Part shown: in pieces, positions 23,602-32,050 of the stretch
Layout: every line of letters begins with the position of its first letter
How positions within the stretch are numbered: the stretch's first letter is position 1
From: JBCCMA01 sp045107005
GTDB lineage: Bacteria > Pseudomonadota > Gammaproteobacteria > Steroidobacterales > JBCCMA01
Length of the DNA: 45,881 nt
Assembly (NCBI GenBank): GCA_045107005.1
Contig: JBGCFP010000033.1
Coordinates: forward strand, 1-45,881
Reading direction: 5' to 3'
Made by a program: the position numbers and the translations under genes
Notes under the pieces: model-generated
Told to the model about the DNA's origin: nothing
The model's database searches: none
The model's input: only the letters and a program-made list of their open reading frames with translations

Positions 23602-24948
23602 ATGGACCGATCGCGGGTTTTGCTGGTTGATGATGATCCTGGACTGCTGCGACTGTTGAGCTATCGGCTGCGGTCAGCGGGCTACGACGTCGAAGCGGTC
23701 GACAGCGGCCAGAAAGCGCTGGGCAAGCTGCCGGTGTTTCAGCCGCAGGTCGTCATCACCGATTTGCGGATGGACGGCATGGACGGGTTGGCATTGTTCG
23801 ACTCCATTCAGGCGGAGCGTCCAACATTGCCGGTCATCATATTGACCGCGCACGGCACGATTCCCGACGCGGTCCAGGCCACACAACGTGGGCTGCACGG
23901 ATTCTTCACCAAACCTTGCGACAGCGAACGGCTGCTCGGTTGCGTCGATAAAGCGCTGCGCCAGAGCGGCGTCGTGGCGACAGAAGCCGAAGACGAATGG
24001 GGCAAGAAGATTATTACGCGCAGTCCGAACATGCTCGCGTTGCTGGAGCGGGCACGGCTCGCCGCGCGTTCGGAAGCATCGATTCTGATTGTTGGTGAAA
24101 GCGGCACGGGCAAAGAGCTGCTGGCACGCGCGATTCACAACGAAAGCGAGCGTGCCAAGCAAGCGTTTGTTGCGATCAACTGCACGGCGGTGCCGGAGAC
24201 CTTGCTCGAGTCCGAACTGTTTGGGCATCGCAAAGGAGCGTTCACCGGTGCCGTTGGTGATCATACCGGTCTGATTCGAGGGGCTGACGGTGGCACTCTT
24301 TTCTTCGATGAAATCGGCGACATGCCGTTGGCGTTTCAGGCGAAGCTGTTGCGTGTGCTACAGGAAAAAGAAGTCCGACCGATTGGTACGTCGGAGACGG
24401 TGCCTGTCGACGCGCGTGTGATTTCAGCGACACATCGCGATCTGGAAAAAGCCACCCGTGCCGGTGACTTTCGCGAAGACTTGTTTTATCGCCTTAACGT
24501 TGTGCGCCTGAAAGTCCCGCCGCTGTCCAGTCGTCGCGAAGACATTCCGTTGTTGACGCGACACTTTTTGGCGACGCTCGCCAAAACCGATGAACGAGAC
24601 AACAAAGAATTCGCGCCGGATGCGATGGATACGCTGCTCGCAGCACCATGGCCTGGCAACGTCAGACAACTTCAAAATGTGGTGGAGCAAACCGTGACGC
24701 TGTGTACAACGCCTGTTATTCCCAAGTCTCTTGTCGCCAACGCACTGAATCAGGAAGTCAGCGAAATGCCGACGCTGAACGAAGCGCGCAGCCGATTTGA
24801 GCGTCAGTATCTGGTTCGCGTGCTGCGCAGCACGCAAGGCAACGTGTCGCACGCGGCGCGGCTAGCCGGTCGCGATCGCAGTAAATTTTATAAACTGCTG
24901 CATCGGCACGAATTGGATCCGTGCAGTTTCCGGGTGTCGGCGCGATAG
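23602..24948 (+). CDS. glrR: Sigma-54-dependent response regulator, GlrR (QseF) type
   Basis: 448 residues: receiver (1-120; D10, D11, phospho-acceptor D54, T-A-H-G, KP), AAA+ sigma-54 activator domain (Walker A GESGTGKE, GAFTGA loop for sigma-54 contact, Walker B GGTLFFDE, R-finger region 'FREDLFYRLNVVRL') and a C-terminal HTH. It matches E. coli GlrR along its length: 'VLLVDDDPGLLRLL', 'TDLRMDGMDG', 'AHGTIPDAVQATQ', and the unusual C-terminus 'GRDRSKFYKLLHRHELDP'. GlrR with its kinase GlrK controls glmY, rpoE and envelope functions in enterobacteria. Neither glrK nor qseG lies beside it here, so the kinase must be elsewhere. No clear promoter of its own is seen; the palindrome upstream may be its own site. 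Confidence 0.9.
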   Translation: MDRSRVLLVDDDPGLLRLLSYRLRSAGYDVEAVDSGQKALGKLPVFQPQVVITDLRMDGMDGLALFDSIQAERPTLPVIILTAHGTIPDAVQATQRGLHGFFTKPCDSERLLGCVDKALRQSGVVATEAEDEWGKKIITRSPNMLALLERARLAARSEASILIVGESGTGKELLARAIHNESERAKQAFVAINCTAVPETLLESELFGHRKGAFTGAVGDHTGLIRGADGGTLFFDEIGDMPLAFQAKLLRVLQEKEVRPIGTSETVPVDARVISATHRDLEKATRAGDFREDLFYRLNVVRLKVPPLSSRREDIPLLTRHFLATLAKTDERDNKEFAPDAMDTLLAAPWPGNVRQLQNVVEQTVTLCTTPVIPKSLVANALNQEVSEMPTLNEARSRFERQYLVRVLRSTQGNVSHAARLAGRDRSKFYKLLHRHELDPCSFRVSAR

Positions 24949-24999
24949 TTTTTTGCGTCGACGGCCGCTTAAAATCCGGTCAGTGTTACGCGTTTGAAA

Positions 25000-25015
25000 T
25001 GGGAAGTAATTCCCA
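25000..25015. promoter_or_regulatory. Palindrome upstream of the GGDEF gene
   Basis: TGGGAAGTAATTCCCA is a perfect 6-bp inverted repeat with a 4-base centre, flanked by A/T-rich sequence, 107 bases before the GGDEF start. It has the form of a dimeric repressor or activator site. The regulator is unknown. Confidence 0.4.
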
Positions 25016-25122
25016 ATTAGATGTGGTCCGGTTTTTCCTTTATCGTCGCCGCATTGACAGCGTCGTGACGCACTTGAGGTTGTCAGTTTTGGGCGGTTAG
25101 TGAACGATAGGGAGAACGTCGC

Positions 25123-26982
25123 TTGCACAGCTTTCGACTGCTCATGATGTTCGGTTGTACGTTCTTCACCAGTGCAGCGTCAGCGGCCCCTGGCGCGCTG
25201 TCGCAATCCCCCACGGGCGCTGCCGCTCTGGCCGCCATTGCGCAGTCTTCCTCGCCTACCATTGCAACGGCTTTCGGCGGTCTTGGGCATCCGGCTTTCG
25301 GCGCTCTGATGGTGATGTCGGTGATGTCGATGTTGATCGGCCTGTTCTGGCGCGACATCAAATTACTGCTGCTGTCCGGTCTGTGCGCATCGACCCTGGT
25401 TGCGCTGCTGTTTGTCGACGGCATGAGCTGGAAAATTCAGAGTTTCAGCGCGCTTGGACCGACCTCTTCGGTCGCCATGTTTTTTGTCTGCTTGTCCATG
25501 TTTTTCGCGTTGCGCTACACGCGTGAATTGCTCGATCTGCTGCCAAATAAAACCCTTCTTTCGCACTCAGGTCAGGTGCTCGAAGGGGTGATGATCGCCG
25601 TGTGCGTGTTGTGCGTATTGCTCACGGAATCACTCGCGCCGGTGACGGTTCGAGTTGTCGCGTCGATCGGGTTTGCGGCGGCTGCCATCGCGTTACTGTC
25701 GTCGGCAACACGCTGGCGTGCGACGCGCTGTCGACCCGCACTGTTGATCAATCTGGCGTGGGTGTGGTTGGCCTGTTTTGTCATCCTGCACAACGTCGCC
25801 TTACCCGAATCGTTCATGCAAATTCACGGACTGAAGATCGCGGCATCGGGCGGCGTGTTTTTGCTCGGCTTGGCGTATGCCGATCAAATGATGAGCCGAG
25901 GTCAGCAACTCGATACCCGTTTGTCACTCGATGGCAGCAATGTAGCCCTCGCGCGAGTCGAGCGGTCGCGCCGCGACTTTGCACAGGATGTCGCGCGCCT
26001 CGTGGATCAGCTCGACCCCGAACTCTACGAGGAATCGATCATGGAGCGATTCCTCGAATATCTGTCCAATATGCTGCCCGTTGCTGCGGCCGCCGTTGCC
26101 GTTGCACACCGTGGCGATGTTCGTTTGGTTGTGTCGACGCGCTCGACGGCAAGGGATGAGTTTGAATCGATATTGGCAACGCGCGAAGAACTGTTGCAAA
26201 GCGTTTGTCTGTCGGATCGCGCTGCTGTCATTCATTCCGACGATCTGGGTGTCTCCGAATCAGCGGAAGTTGCGAGTTGTCTGGGCATTGTGCCGGTGCG
26301 CGCGCGACGCAACGAATGGGCTGGCGTGTTGTTGGCAAGATCCGGCGAGCTCGAATTTGGCCTGGACGAACTGGAGCTGGTCAGCGACTTTGCCCATCAG
26401 GCGTACGAGTCGATCCGCAGCGCCCAGAAATTCCGCCGCGTGAAGCGTCAGGCAGAAACGGATCCGTTAACCGGGATCTTCAATCGTCGCGCCGTTATGG
26501 CCCGCGGTCAGCGTGCCTTTCGCAAGCATCGCTCGCTCGGTGAGGCGCTCGCCATCCTGTTCGTGGATATCGATCACTTCAAGGCGGTGAACGACGAGTA
26601 CGGTCACGACGCGGGTGATATCGCGTTGCGCGAGGTGGCGACACTGTGCGCCGACTGTCTGCGAGACGATGACTTTCTCGGCCGTTACGGTGGCGAGGAG
26701 TTCCTCGCGGTTTTGCCAGGCGCGAGCGCGCGCGAGGCGGAAATTGTCGCTGAGCGTCTGCGCAGCGCCGTGGAGGAGAAGACGATCAGCGTGGATGACA
26801 ACTCGCTGGGCGTGACCGTTAGCGTCGGAATCGCCGAACTCAACGACAAATTCATGGATCTGGAAACGATGTTGCGCGCCGCCGACCGGGCTTTGTATCG
26901 AGCCAAACGCGAGGGTCGAAATCGCGTGATTCACCATCGCTACATGCTGCGCGGTGACCGCGTCCGCAAACATCTCTCATAG
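25123..26982 (+). CDS. Membrane-bound diguanylate cyclase (7TM-GAF-GGDEF)
   Basis: 619 residues from TTG 25123, which has GGAG at 25111-25114 (8-base spacing); an ATG at 25144 would shorten the signal sequence. After a signal peptide (ending ASAAPG), six to seven hydrophobic helices fill residues about 55-260. A GAF-like domain (about 285-440) leads into a GGDEF domain beginning 'ETDPLTGIFNRRAV'. The signature is GGEEF (523-527), with the metal-binding 'LFVDIDHFKAVND' and 'GRYGGEEF' intact, so it should make c-di-GMP. An RxxD inhibitory site is not obvious upstream of GGEEF. It is the counterpart of the PAS-GGDEF-EAL protein at 5538, which probably degrades c-di-GMP. It is transcribed alone; 322 bases follow to the next gene. 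Confidence 0.93.
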   Translation: MHSFRLLMMFGCTFFTSAASAAPGALSQSPTGAAALAAIAQSSSPTIATAFGGLGHPAFGALMVMSVMSMLIGLFWRDIKLLLLSGLCASTLVALLFVDGMSWKIQSFSALGPTSSVAMFFVCLSMFFALRYTRELLDLLPNKTLLSHSGQVLEGVMIAVCVLCVLLTESLAPVTVRVVASIGFAAAAIALLSSATRWRATRCRPALLINLAWVWLACFVILHNVALPESFMQIHGLKIAASGGVFLLGLAYADQMMSRGQQLDTRLSLDGSNVALARVERSRRDFAQDVARLVDQLDPELYEESIMERFLEYLSNMLPVAAAAVAVAHRGDVRLVVSTRSTARDEFESILATREELLQSVCLSDRAAVIHSDDLGVSESAEVASCLGIVPVRARRNEWAGVLLARSGELEFGLDELELVSDFAHQAYESIRSAQKFRRVKRQAETDPLTGIFNRRAVMARGQRAFRKHRSLGEALAILFVDIDHFKAVNDEYGHDAGDIALREVATLCADCLRDDDFLGRYGGEEFLAVLPGASAREAEIVAERLRSAVEEKTISVDDNSLGVTVSVGIAELNDKFMDLETMLRAADRALYRAKREGRNRVIHHRYMLRGDRVRKHLS

Positions 26983-27045
26983 TCGATCACCGTGCCGTTG
27001 TGGCCGATGGGCTACGGCGCAAAACAGCGCATTCGAGCGTGAGTC

Positions 27046-27060
27046 GGGCACAATTGGTGC
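27046..27060 (+). promoter_or_regulatory. Weak sigma-54-like promoter
   Basis: GGGCACAATTGGTGC has GGCAC at -24 and TGC at -12 with the right 12-base offset, but lacks the first T of TTGC. It is 245 bases before the kinase gene. A chance match is possible. Confidence 0.25.
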
Positions 27061-27144
27061 GCGTCGAAAAAAAAATTAATTAAAACAATGTGTTGAGGCG
27101 CAGTGATTTTGTGAGGTGTGGCCTCCGACATCCCCTACAACATG

Positions 27145-27172
27145 TTAAAAAGCGTAGAATTTCATGTACACT
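27145..27172 (+). promoter_or_regulatory. Candidate promoter of the kinase-regulator-TonB operon
   Basis: TTAAAA (27145-27150), a 16-base spacer and TACACT (27167-27172) give a moderate sigma-70 match. An A/T-rich stretch lies about 60 bases upstream. The leader would be about 125 bases. Confidence 0.35.
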
Positions 27173-27304
27173 AGGTGAAAACCTGAACGACTGGACCTGC
27201 AGGATTTTGCTTCGGCAACTGGGGTCACAGACTTCCTGCGCCGTACCGTTTACGCTAACGGGCCGCGAGCTCATGAAAGAGCGTAGTTTTTTTTTGGATA
27301 TAAG

Positions 27305-29203
27305 ATGAACCGGACCTGGGCTGCCGTAGCGGCTTCTGCAGTGGCGATTCTGGTACTGCTGGCACTGATTTTCTCGTCGCGCCCGTTGGGTAACGAGGTC
27401 TATCAGCAGCACTACACCAGACTCAACGCGATCGACACGAGCGTGGCAACGTACACGAGCCTCGTCGAACAACTGCGTTTGGCGCGGCGAGAAGGTTTCG
27501 GTGCGGGCAGTTCGGTCAGTATTCTTCGTTCACGGTTCGAACAAAACGGCCAGTCGGTGGCGGCGTCGGCGCGCGACGTTTTGGCGAACAGTCCGGTTTA
27601 CAATCGTTATGTTGCGTCACTGGGCTCGGTGGTCGACAACGCCAGCGAAGCAGAGACTCGGCTCTCCGACTATCAGCGCTCTTTGAGCGTCGTGCGCGAA
27701 GACGGGCCGTCGGTGGTTCAGCGTTTACGCGACACCGAGGGCGGGCCGGATCCGCAGCGTTTCTACGCACTCATTCTTAAGGTGCTTGAATACGGACGCA
27801 CCGCCAGTGGCGATGCCGCGACCATCGCGGCGCAAGTCGACCAGGTGGCGTTTGATGACGGCTCGTTACCAACGTGGTTGCTCGACATGACCACGGCCAT
27901 GCAAACCATCATGACCGCACGCACGCCGCTGGATGAATCCATTTCATCCGTGGAGCAAAGCGGATTTGCGGAAACGGCAAACGCACTGGCCTCGCAATTC
28001 CGTCTGCGTCACGATGCGCTGGTCGGCAAACGCAACAACGCCCGCGTACTGGTGAGCTTGTACAGCGTCACCTTGTTCGGCGGTCTGGCCTACTTGGGTT
28101 TGCGCCTGAATCGTAGTTACCGCGAAATCAACGACGTCAATAGTCAGCTGCAACGCTCCAACGAAGATCTGGAGCAACGCGTGGAGCAGCGTACCCACGA
28201 CGTGCAAAAAGCCTACACCGATTTGCAGCAGTCCCAGGTGCAGCTCGTGCAGGCGGAAAAGATGTCGTCGCTGGGTCAGCTGGTCGCCGGCATCAGCCAC
28301 GAGATCAACACACCGCTGTTGTATCTACAAAGCAACGCGACCATTAACAAGGAAACACTGACGCGCATCGAAGCGTTCATCGAATTGTGCCATCACCGTC
28401 TGCTGCCGACTCGACGGGCCGATGAAACGGCCGATGCGGCGCGGCGTCGCTTCGTCGACGGATTGAAAGAGCTGCAGCACGGTCTGGTCGAGGGCGAGAT
28501 TCGCGACGAGCTCAAAGAAGTGATGTTGCTCACCGAAGACAACCTCGAAGGCCTGGAAGAGCTGACGCAACTTGCGCAAGGTCTGAAGGACTTCAGTCGC
28601 CTTGACCGGGCGCCGGTCGACACCTTTGATATCAACACGGGCGTGGAGCGTACTCTGGTCATCGCCAAGAACATGCTCAAGACCCGGATCGAAGTCGACA
28701 TGCAGTTGGGCGACGTGCCGGCGATCACCTGCGCACCGTCGCAAATCAACCAGGTGTTGCTCAACCTGATTACGAATGCTTCCCAGGCCATTGAGAGCAC
28801 CGGCAAGATTACGATCCGCACCATGGTTGAAGGTGAGCATGTCGTGGCGCAAATTCAGGATTCCGGAAGCGGCATCGAGCCCGAAATTTTACAAAAGATT
28901 CGCGATCCGTTTTTCACAACCAAAGAGGTTGGCTCAGGCACCGGGCTGGGTTTGTCGATTGTTGAAGAAATTCTTTCCAAACACGGTGGTCACCTTGAGA
29001 TCGACTCGGAAGTGGGCAAAGGCTCCACGTTCTCGGTGTATCTGCCCATTAGCCGAGCGCCGGACGCGCTTGAAGAAGCCTTTGGCGAAACGGATAGCGC
29101 AATGGATGGCGCCACCAATGTTGCCCCCATTGATTTGAAAGCACGGGCGTCGCAGCCTGAGGCCGTCAGTCAGCGGGACCAACTGGCCGTTGCGCCAGAC
29201 TGA
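27305..29203 (+). CDS. Membrane sensor histidine kinase with DAHL-type periplasmic domain
   Basis: 632 residues. TM1 (about 8-25) and TM2 (about 247-266) enclose an all-helical periplasmic domain of about 220 residues, as in DAHL sensors. A coiled coil (270-315) joins to HisKA with phospho-acceptor H332 (ISHEINTP). The dimerisation region is unusually long: about 90 residues (LQSNATINKE to KDFSRLDR) separate the H-box helix from the second helix. HATPase_c follows with NLITNASQA, DSGSGI and GTGLGLSIV. The stop codon lies 14 bases before the start of the double-receiver regulator, its likely partner, and a TonB-domain protein follows. An extremely T-rich stretch precedes the GGAT ribosome site. 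Confidence 0.93.
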   Translation: MNRTWAAVAASAVAILVLLALIFSSRPLGNEVYQQHYTRLNAIDTSVATYTSLVEQLRLARREGFGAGSSVSILRSRFEQNGQSVAASARDVLANSPVYNRYVASLGSVVDNASEAETRLSDYQRSLSVVREDGPSVVQRLRDTEGGPDPQRFYALILKVLEYGRTASGDAATIAAQVDQVAFDDGSLPTWLLDMTTAMQTIMTARTPLDESISSVEQSGFAETANALASQFRLRHDALVGKRNNARVLVSLYSVTLFGGLAYLGLRLNRSYREINDVNSQLQRSNEDLEQRVEQRTHDVQKAYTDLQQSQVQLVQAEKMSSLGQLVAGISHEINTPLLYLQSNATINKETLTRIEAFIELCHHRLLPTRRADETADAARRRFVDGLKELQHGLVEGEIRDELKEVMLLTEDNLEGLEELTQLAQGLKDFSRLDRAPVDTFDINTGVERTLVIAKNMLKTRIEVDMQLGDVPAITCAPSQINQVLLNLITNASQAIESTGKITIRTMVEGEHVVAQIQDSGSGIEPEILQKIRDPFFTTKEVGSGTGLGLSIVEEILSKHGGHLEIDSEVGKGSTFSVYLPISRAPDALEEAFGETDSAMDGATNVAPIDLKARASQPEAVSQRDQLAVAPD

Positions 29204-29216
29204 TTGGAGCGCCGCA

Positions 29217-30611
29217 GTGAGTGCACAAGTCGCCCATCCAGGCAAACCCCGCCTGCTTTTCGTCGACGACGAAAAAAGAGTGCTGAACAGTATGCGGGCG
29301 ATGTTCCGCCGCGAATACGAGCTATACCTGACAACGCGTGGCGATGAAGCGCTGAAAATTATCGCCGAACAACCGATTGACGTTCTGGTTGCGGATCAGC
29401 GGATGCCGTTGATGACCGGCGTGGAAGTGCTGACAGCGGCCAAGAAGTGTTCCCCCGGCACGGTGCGAATATTGCTCACCGGTTATTCGGATCTCGATGC
29501 CATTGAAGGCGCGATGAACGACGGCGAGGTGTTTCGCTTCTTGAACAAACCGTGCGCCGCCGCCGAATTGCGCAACACCATTTTTGAGGCGGCGGGTATT
29601 GCCCGCGACACCGCAGATCACGCTCGAGGGGCCGCGGGCGACGCAGCACGAGACATCAGCGACGATGACGTAGCCGCTCTTTCTGCCCGCGGACAAGCGC
29701 CGTTGGTAGCGCCTAAAGCTGCCGTGACAGCGACATCGCTGCCCGAACGGGCCTTGCGGCGCAGTCGCGAGGCGGCGAGCAGCAAAGCCACACCGATCGC
29801 GGCACCGCCGGTCAAAAAACGGACGCGACCGAAAATCGAACCGTTGACTCCAATGGCTCGAGCGCCAGCTCCGAAGGCCGCACCGGAACCGACGCCTTCG
29901 CCGGTGGTGAGCCCCGCGCCAGCCCAAGATAACGATGACGACGCGCCGGTGGAAATTGTGATGGCGGGAGACACCGTCACCGTGGTCGATCACACCGCGC
30001 CGGTCGATCCATCCAATGCGCCAACGCAAGCATCGGGTCAGAGTCAGAACGGGGCGGCTCCTGTGCTGCAGCCGGCCAATCGCATCCAGTGCATGGGGCG
30101 AGGCAAGTACAATATTTCGGTCATGATTTTTTCGCCCGACGATCACTTCGCGCGTTCGATCGGACGAGCGTTGGACGGCACCTTCTACACGTTTCACGCC
30201 ACCAACGCGGTGCGCCTCATTGAAGGCATTGCCAACATCGCCCCGGCAGTGCTGATCACTGACGTGACGACAGATCCTGACGTTATTCAGAATTTGACGA
30301 GCATGTTGAAGAAGAAGATTCCCGCGCTGGTGACGATGGTGGCGGGCAAGCATCGCGATGCCGAAGTGATGATCAAACTGATTAATCACGGACAGGTTTT
30401 CCGCTTTATCGACAAACCCTTGAGCTCGGCGAGTTGCCATCGACACGTGCGCGAAGCCCTCAAGCGTCATATCGTTTTGCGCAAGAATCCCGAGTTGGTG
30501 AAACGCTACAGCGTGCGCGGCGACGAGCAAACCGCGCTTTCGTCGCGAATCGGTGAGAAAATCATGAGCGGGTTGAGTCGCGTGCGTCAGCTGTGGGGCC
30601 ATGATCGATAG
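29217..30611 (+). CDS. Response regulator with two receiver domains joined by a Pro/Ala linker
   Basis: 464 residues from GTG 29217, which has GGAG at 29206-29209; the frame is open to a TTG at 29190 with no ribosome site. Receiver 1 (about 12-128) is of the RpfG/HD-GYP-associated type: D17, D18, phospho-acceptor D60 (VADQRMP), LLTGY and KPC. A linker of about 170 residues is rich in Pro and Ala (residues about 130-300). Receiver 2 (about 305-425) is divergent but has SPDD, D349 (LITDVTTD) and KPLS. No output domain is present. A phosphorelay or scaffold role between the upstream kinase and another protein is inferred. The TonB-domain gene follows 35 bases later. Confidence 0.9.
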   Translation: MSAQVAHPGKPRLLFVDDEKRVLNSMRAMFRREYELYLTTRGDEALKIIAEQPIDVLVADQRMPLMTGVEVLTAAKKCSPGTVRILLTGYSDLDAIEGAMNDGEVFRFLNKPCAAAELRNTIFEAAGIARDTADHARGAAGDAARDISDDDVAALSARGQAPLVAPKAAVTATSLPERALRRSREAASSKATPIAAPPVKKRTRPKIEPLTPMARAPAPKAAPEPTPSPVVSPAPAQDNDDDAPVEIVMAGDTVTVVDHTAPVDPSNAPTQASGQSQNGAAPVLQPANRIQCMGRGKYNISVMIFSPDDHFARSIGRALDGTFYTFHATNAVRLIEGIANIAPAVLITDVTTDPDVIQNLTSMLKKKIPALVTMVAGKHRDAEVMIKLINHGQVFRFIDKPLSSASCHRHVREALKRHIVLRKNPELVKRYSVRGDEQTALSSRIGEKIMSGLSRVRQLWGHDR

Positions 30612-30646
30612 TTCGAATCAGTGATCTCATGAAGAGGTCAGGCTAG

Positions 30647-32011
30647 GTGGAACAGGAAAAAGAGTCTTCGACACTTGTTCTCTACGTCATTCTCGCGCTG
30701 CTGGCGGTCGTGGGCGGTGCGTGGCTGTTTTTGACGTTGAAGCCAGCGGCACCAACGCCACAAGTCGCTACCACTGCGCCCGCACCGCTGCCGCTTGAAG
30801 TCCCGGACGAAATCGATCCGCGCTTTGATCTGGAGCAAAATCTGGATATGGGTCAGATGGCGCTCAGCGCCGGTCAGCTGGTGGAACCCACTGACGGCAG
30901 CGCGCTGTATTTTTTCTTAAGTGCACTTGAGCAAGACGCCGAGAATCGAACGGCGCTCGACGGGTTGGAGAGCATCTCGACCACCGTGGCCGCCAGTGCC
31001 GCGGAGCAGCTGGCCGGTGAAGACTTCCTTGGCCTCGATGGTTCGCTGCGCGTGCTCGAGCGCATCGATGCGGCGGACGTCAATTTGTTGGCTCTGAAAG
31101 AGCAGCTGGCACTGCTGGTTGAAAGTAAATTTGCCGAAGTCGACGGGGCGACGCGACGAGCTCAGTGGGTACCCGCTCAGGCGCTGATCGACCAGCTGGC
31201 GACCATACCAAACCTGGATCCGGACGAACTGACACTGCGCATTGATGAGCTGGCGGCAGCGCAGGAGCGTGCCGTGGCGCTGGCCGCATCGGTTGCCGCC
31301 CAAACCGCTGCTGACGCGGCTGCGCAAGCGGCGGAAGACGAGGCCGCAGCGGCCAGCGACACGGCCGCAACCGATGACGAGGCGGTCGAAGAAGAGGACG
31401 CCGGCGAGGCGGTTCTGGAATTGCTCGCCTCGCTACGCGGCAGCATGACCGACGGTCGGTTGATCGCTCCCGCAGACGACAGCGCTCGGTACTACTTGAG
31501 CGAATTGCGGGGCATCGCGCCGGACGATCCCGCACTGAGCAGCGGCTACTCCGATTTGATTGGCGCATTGACCCAGCGTGCGGTGACGCAGGCAGGCAGC
31601 GGCAACTTCGACGAAGCGGACGGGCTGCTGACGGCCGCCGCTGATCTTGGCGTGCCGGACACGCGTATTCGCCTGGCTCAATCCAGTGTCCTGGATGCGC
31701 AGCTCGAAGCGGAATCCCAGCGCGTCATTCCGGTCAGCGAGCTGATCAACACCAAAGTGGTGCGGCCGCGCTATCCGTCGCGTGCGCTGCGCAACGATGC
31801 AGAAGGCTATGTTCTGGTGAACTTCACCGTTCTGGCTGACGGCACCACGGCGGACGTGGTCGCCGTTGAATCGTCCGAGCGCTATGCCGATCAGTTCCGT
31901 CGGGCGGCGCAAGCGGCGGTCGGTCAGTGGGAGTTCGTACCGCGTGAGTTCCGAGGCCAGATTATTGAACAACGCGTGCGAGCTCGCGTGGCGTTCGAAA
32001 TCAATCAATAG
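30647..32011 (+). CDS. TonB C-terminal domain protein with duplicated periplasmic module
   Basis: 454 residues from GTG 30647. One N-terminal membrane helix (about 9-30), a short Pro-rich stretch, and a long periplasmic region. Two related modules are visible at about 76-140 and 270-335, both opening G-(Q/R)-L-(V/I)-x-P-x-D-x-S-A-x-Y-(F/Y) and containing a TPR-like helix pair. An Ala/Glu-rich segment (210-255) lies between them. The TonB domain is at about 362-454 (VVRPRYPSRALRNDAEGYVLVNF, WEFVPREF). No ExbB or ExbD gene is adjacent. It is co-directional with the kinase and double-receiver genes, and the next gene, convergent, is a TonB-dependent receptor, so it may energise that receptor or act as a sensor/transducer. 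Confidence 0.9.
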   Translation: MEQEKESSTLVLYVILALLAVVGGAWLFLTLKPAAPTPQVATTAPAPLPLEVPDEIDPRFDLEQNLDMGQMALSAGQLVEPTDGSALYFFLSALEQDAENRTALDGLESISTTVAASAAEQLAGEDFLGLDGSLRVLERIDAADVNLLALKEQLALLVESKFAEVDGATRRAQWVPAQALIDQLATIPNLDPDELTLRIDELAAAQERAVALAASVAAQTAADAAAQAAEDEAAAASDTAATDDEAVEEEDAGEAVLELLASLRGSMTDGRLIAPADDSARYYLSELRGIAPDDPALSSGYSDLIGALTQRAVTQAGSGNFDEADGLLTAAADLGVPDTRIRLAQSSVLDAQLEAESQRVIPVSELINTKVVRPRYPSRALRNDAEGYVLVNFTVLADGTTADVVAVESSERYADQFRRAAQAAVGQWEFVPREFRGQIIEQRVRARVAFEINQ

Positions 32012-32050
32012 GGTCAGTCCGAACTCGTCAAAAGCTCGGTGACTAGAGCG

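Larger units (their letters stand above)
26983..27304. other. 322-base intergenic region before the kinase operon
   Basis: It holds a weak sigma-54-like motif (27046-27060), an A/T-rich tract (27066-27088), a candidate sigma-70 promoter (27145-27172) and a T9 run at 27288-27296 directly before the GGA of the kinase ribosome site. No gene is visible. Confidence 0.5.

Noticed and set aside
29322..30602. 426-codon minus-strand open frame
   Set aside because: Antisense to the double-receiver regulator, with a His/Arg-rich composition typical of shadow frames.
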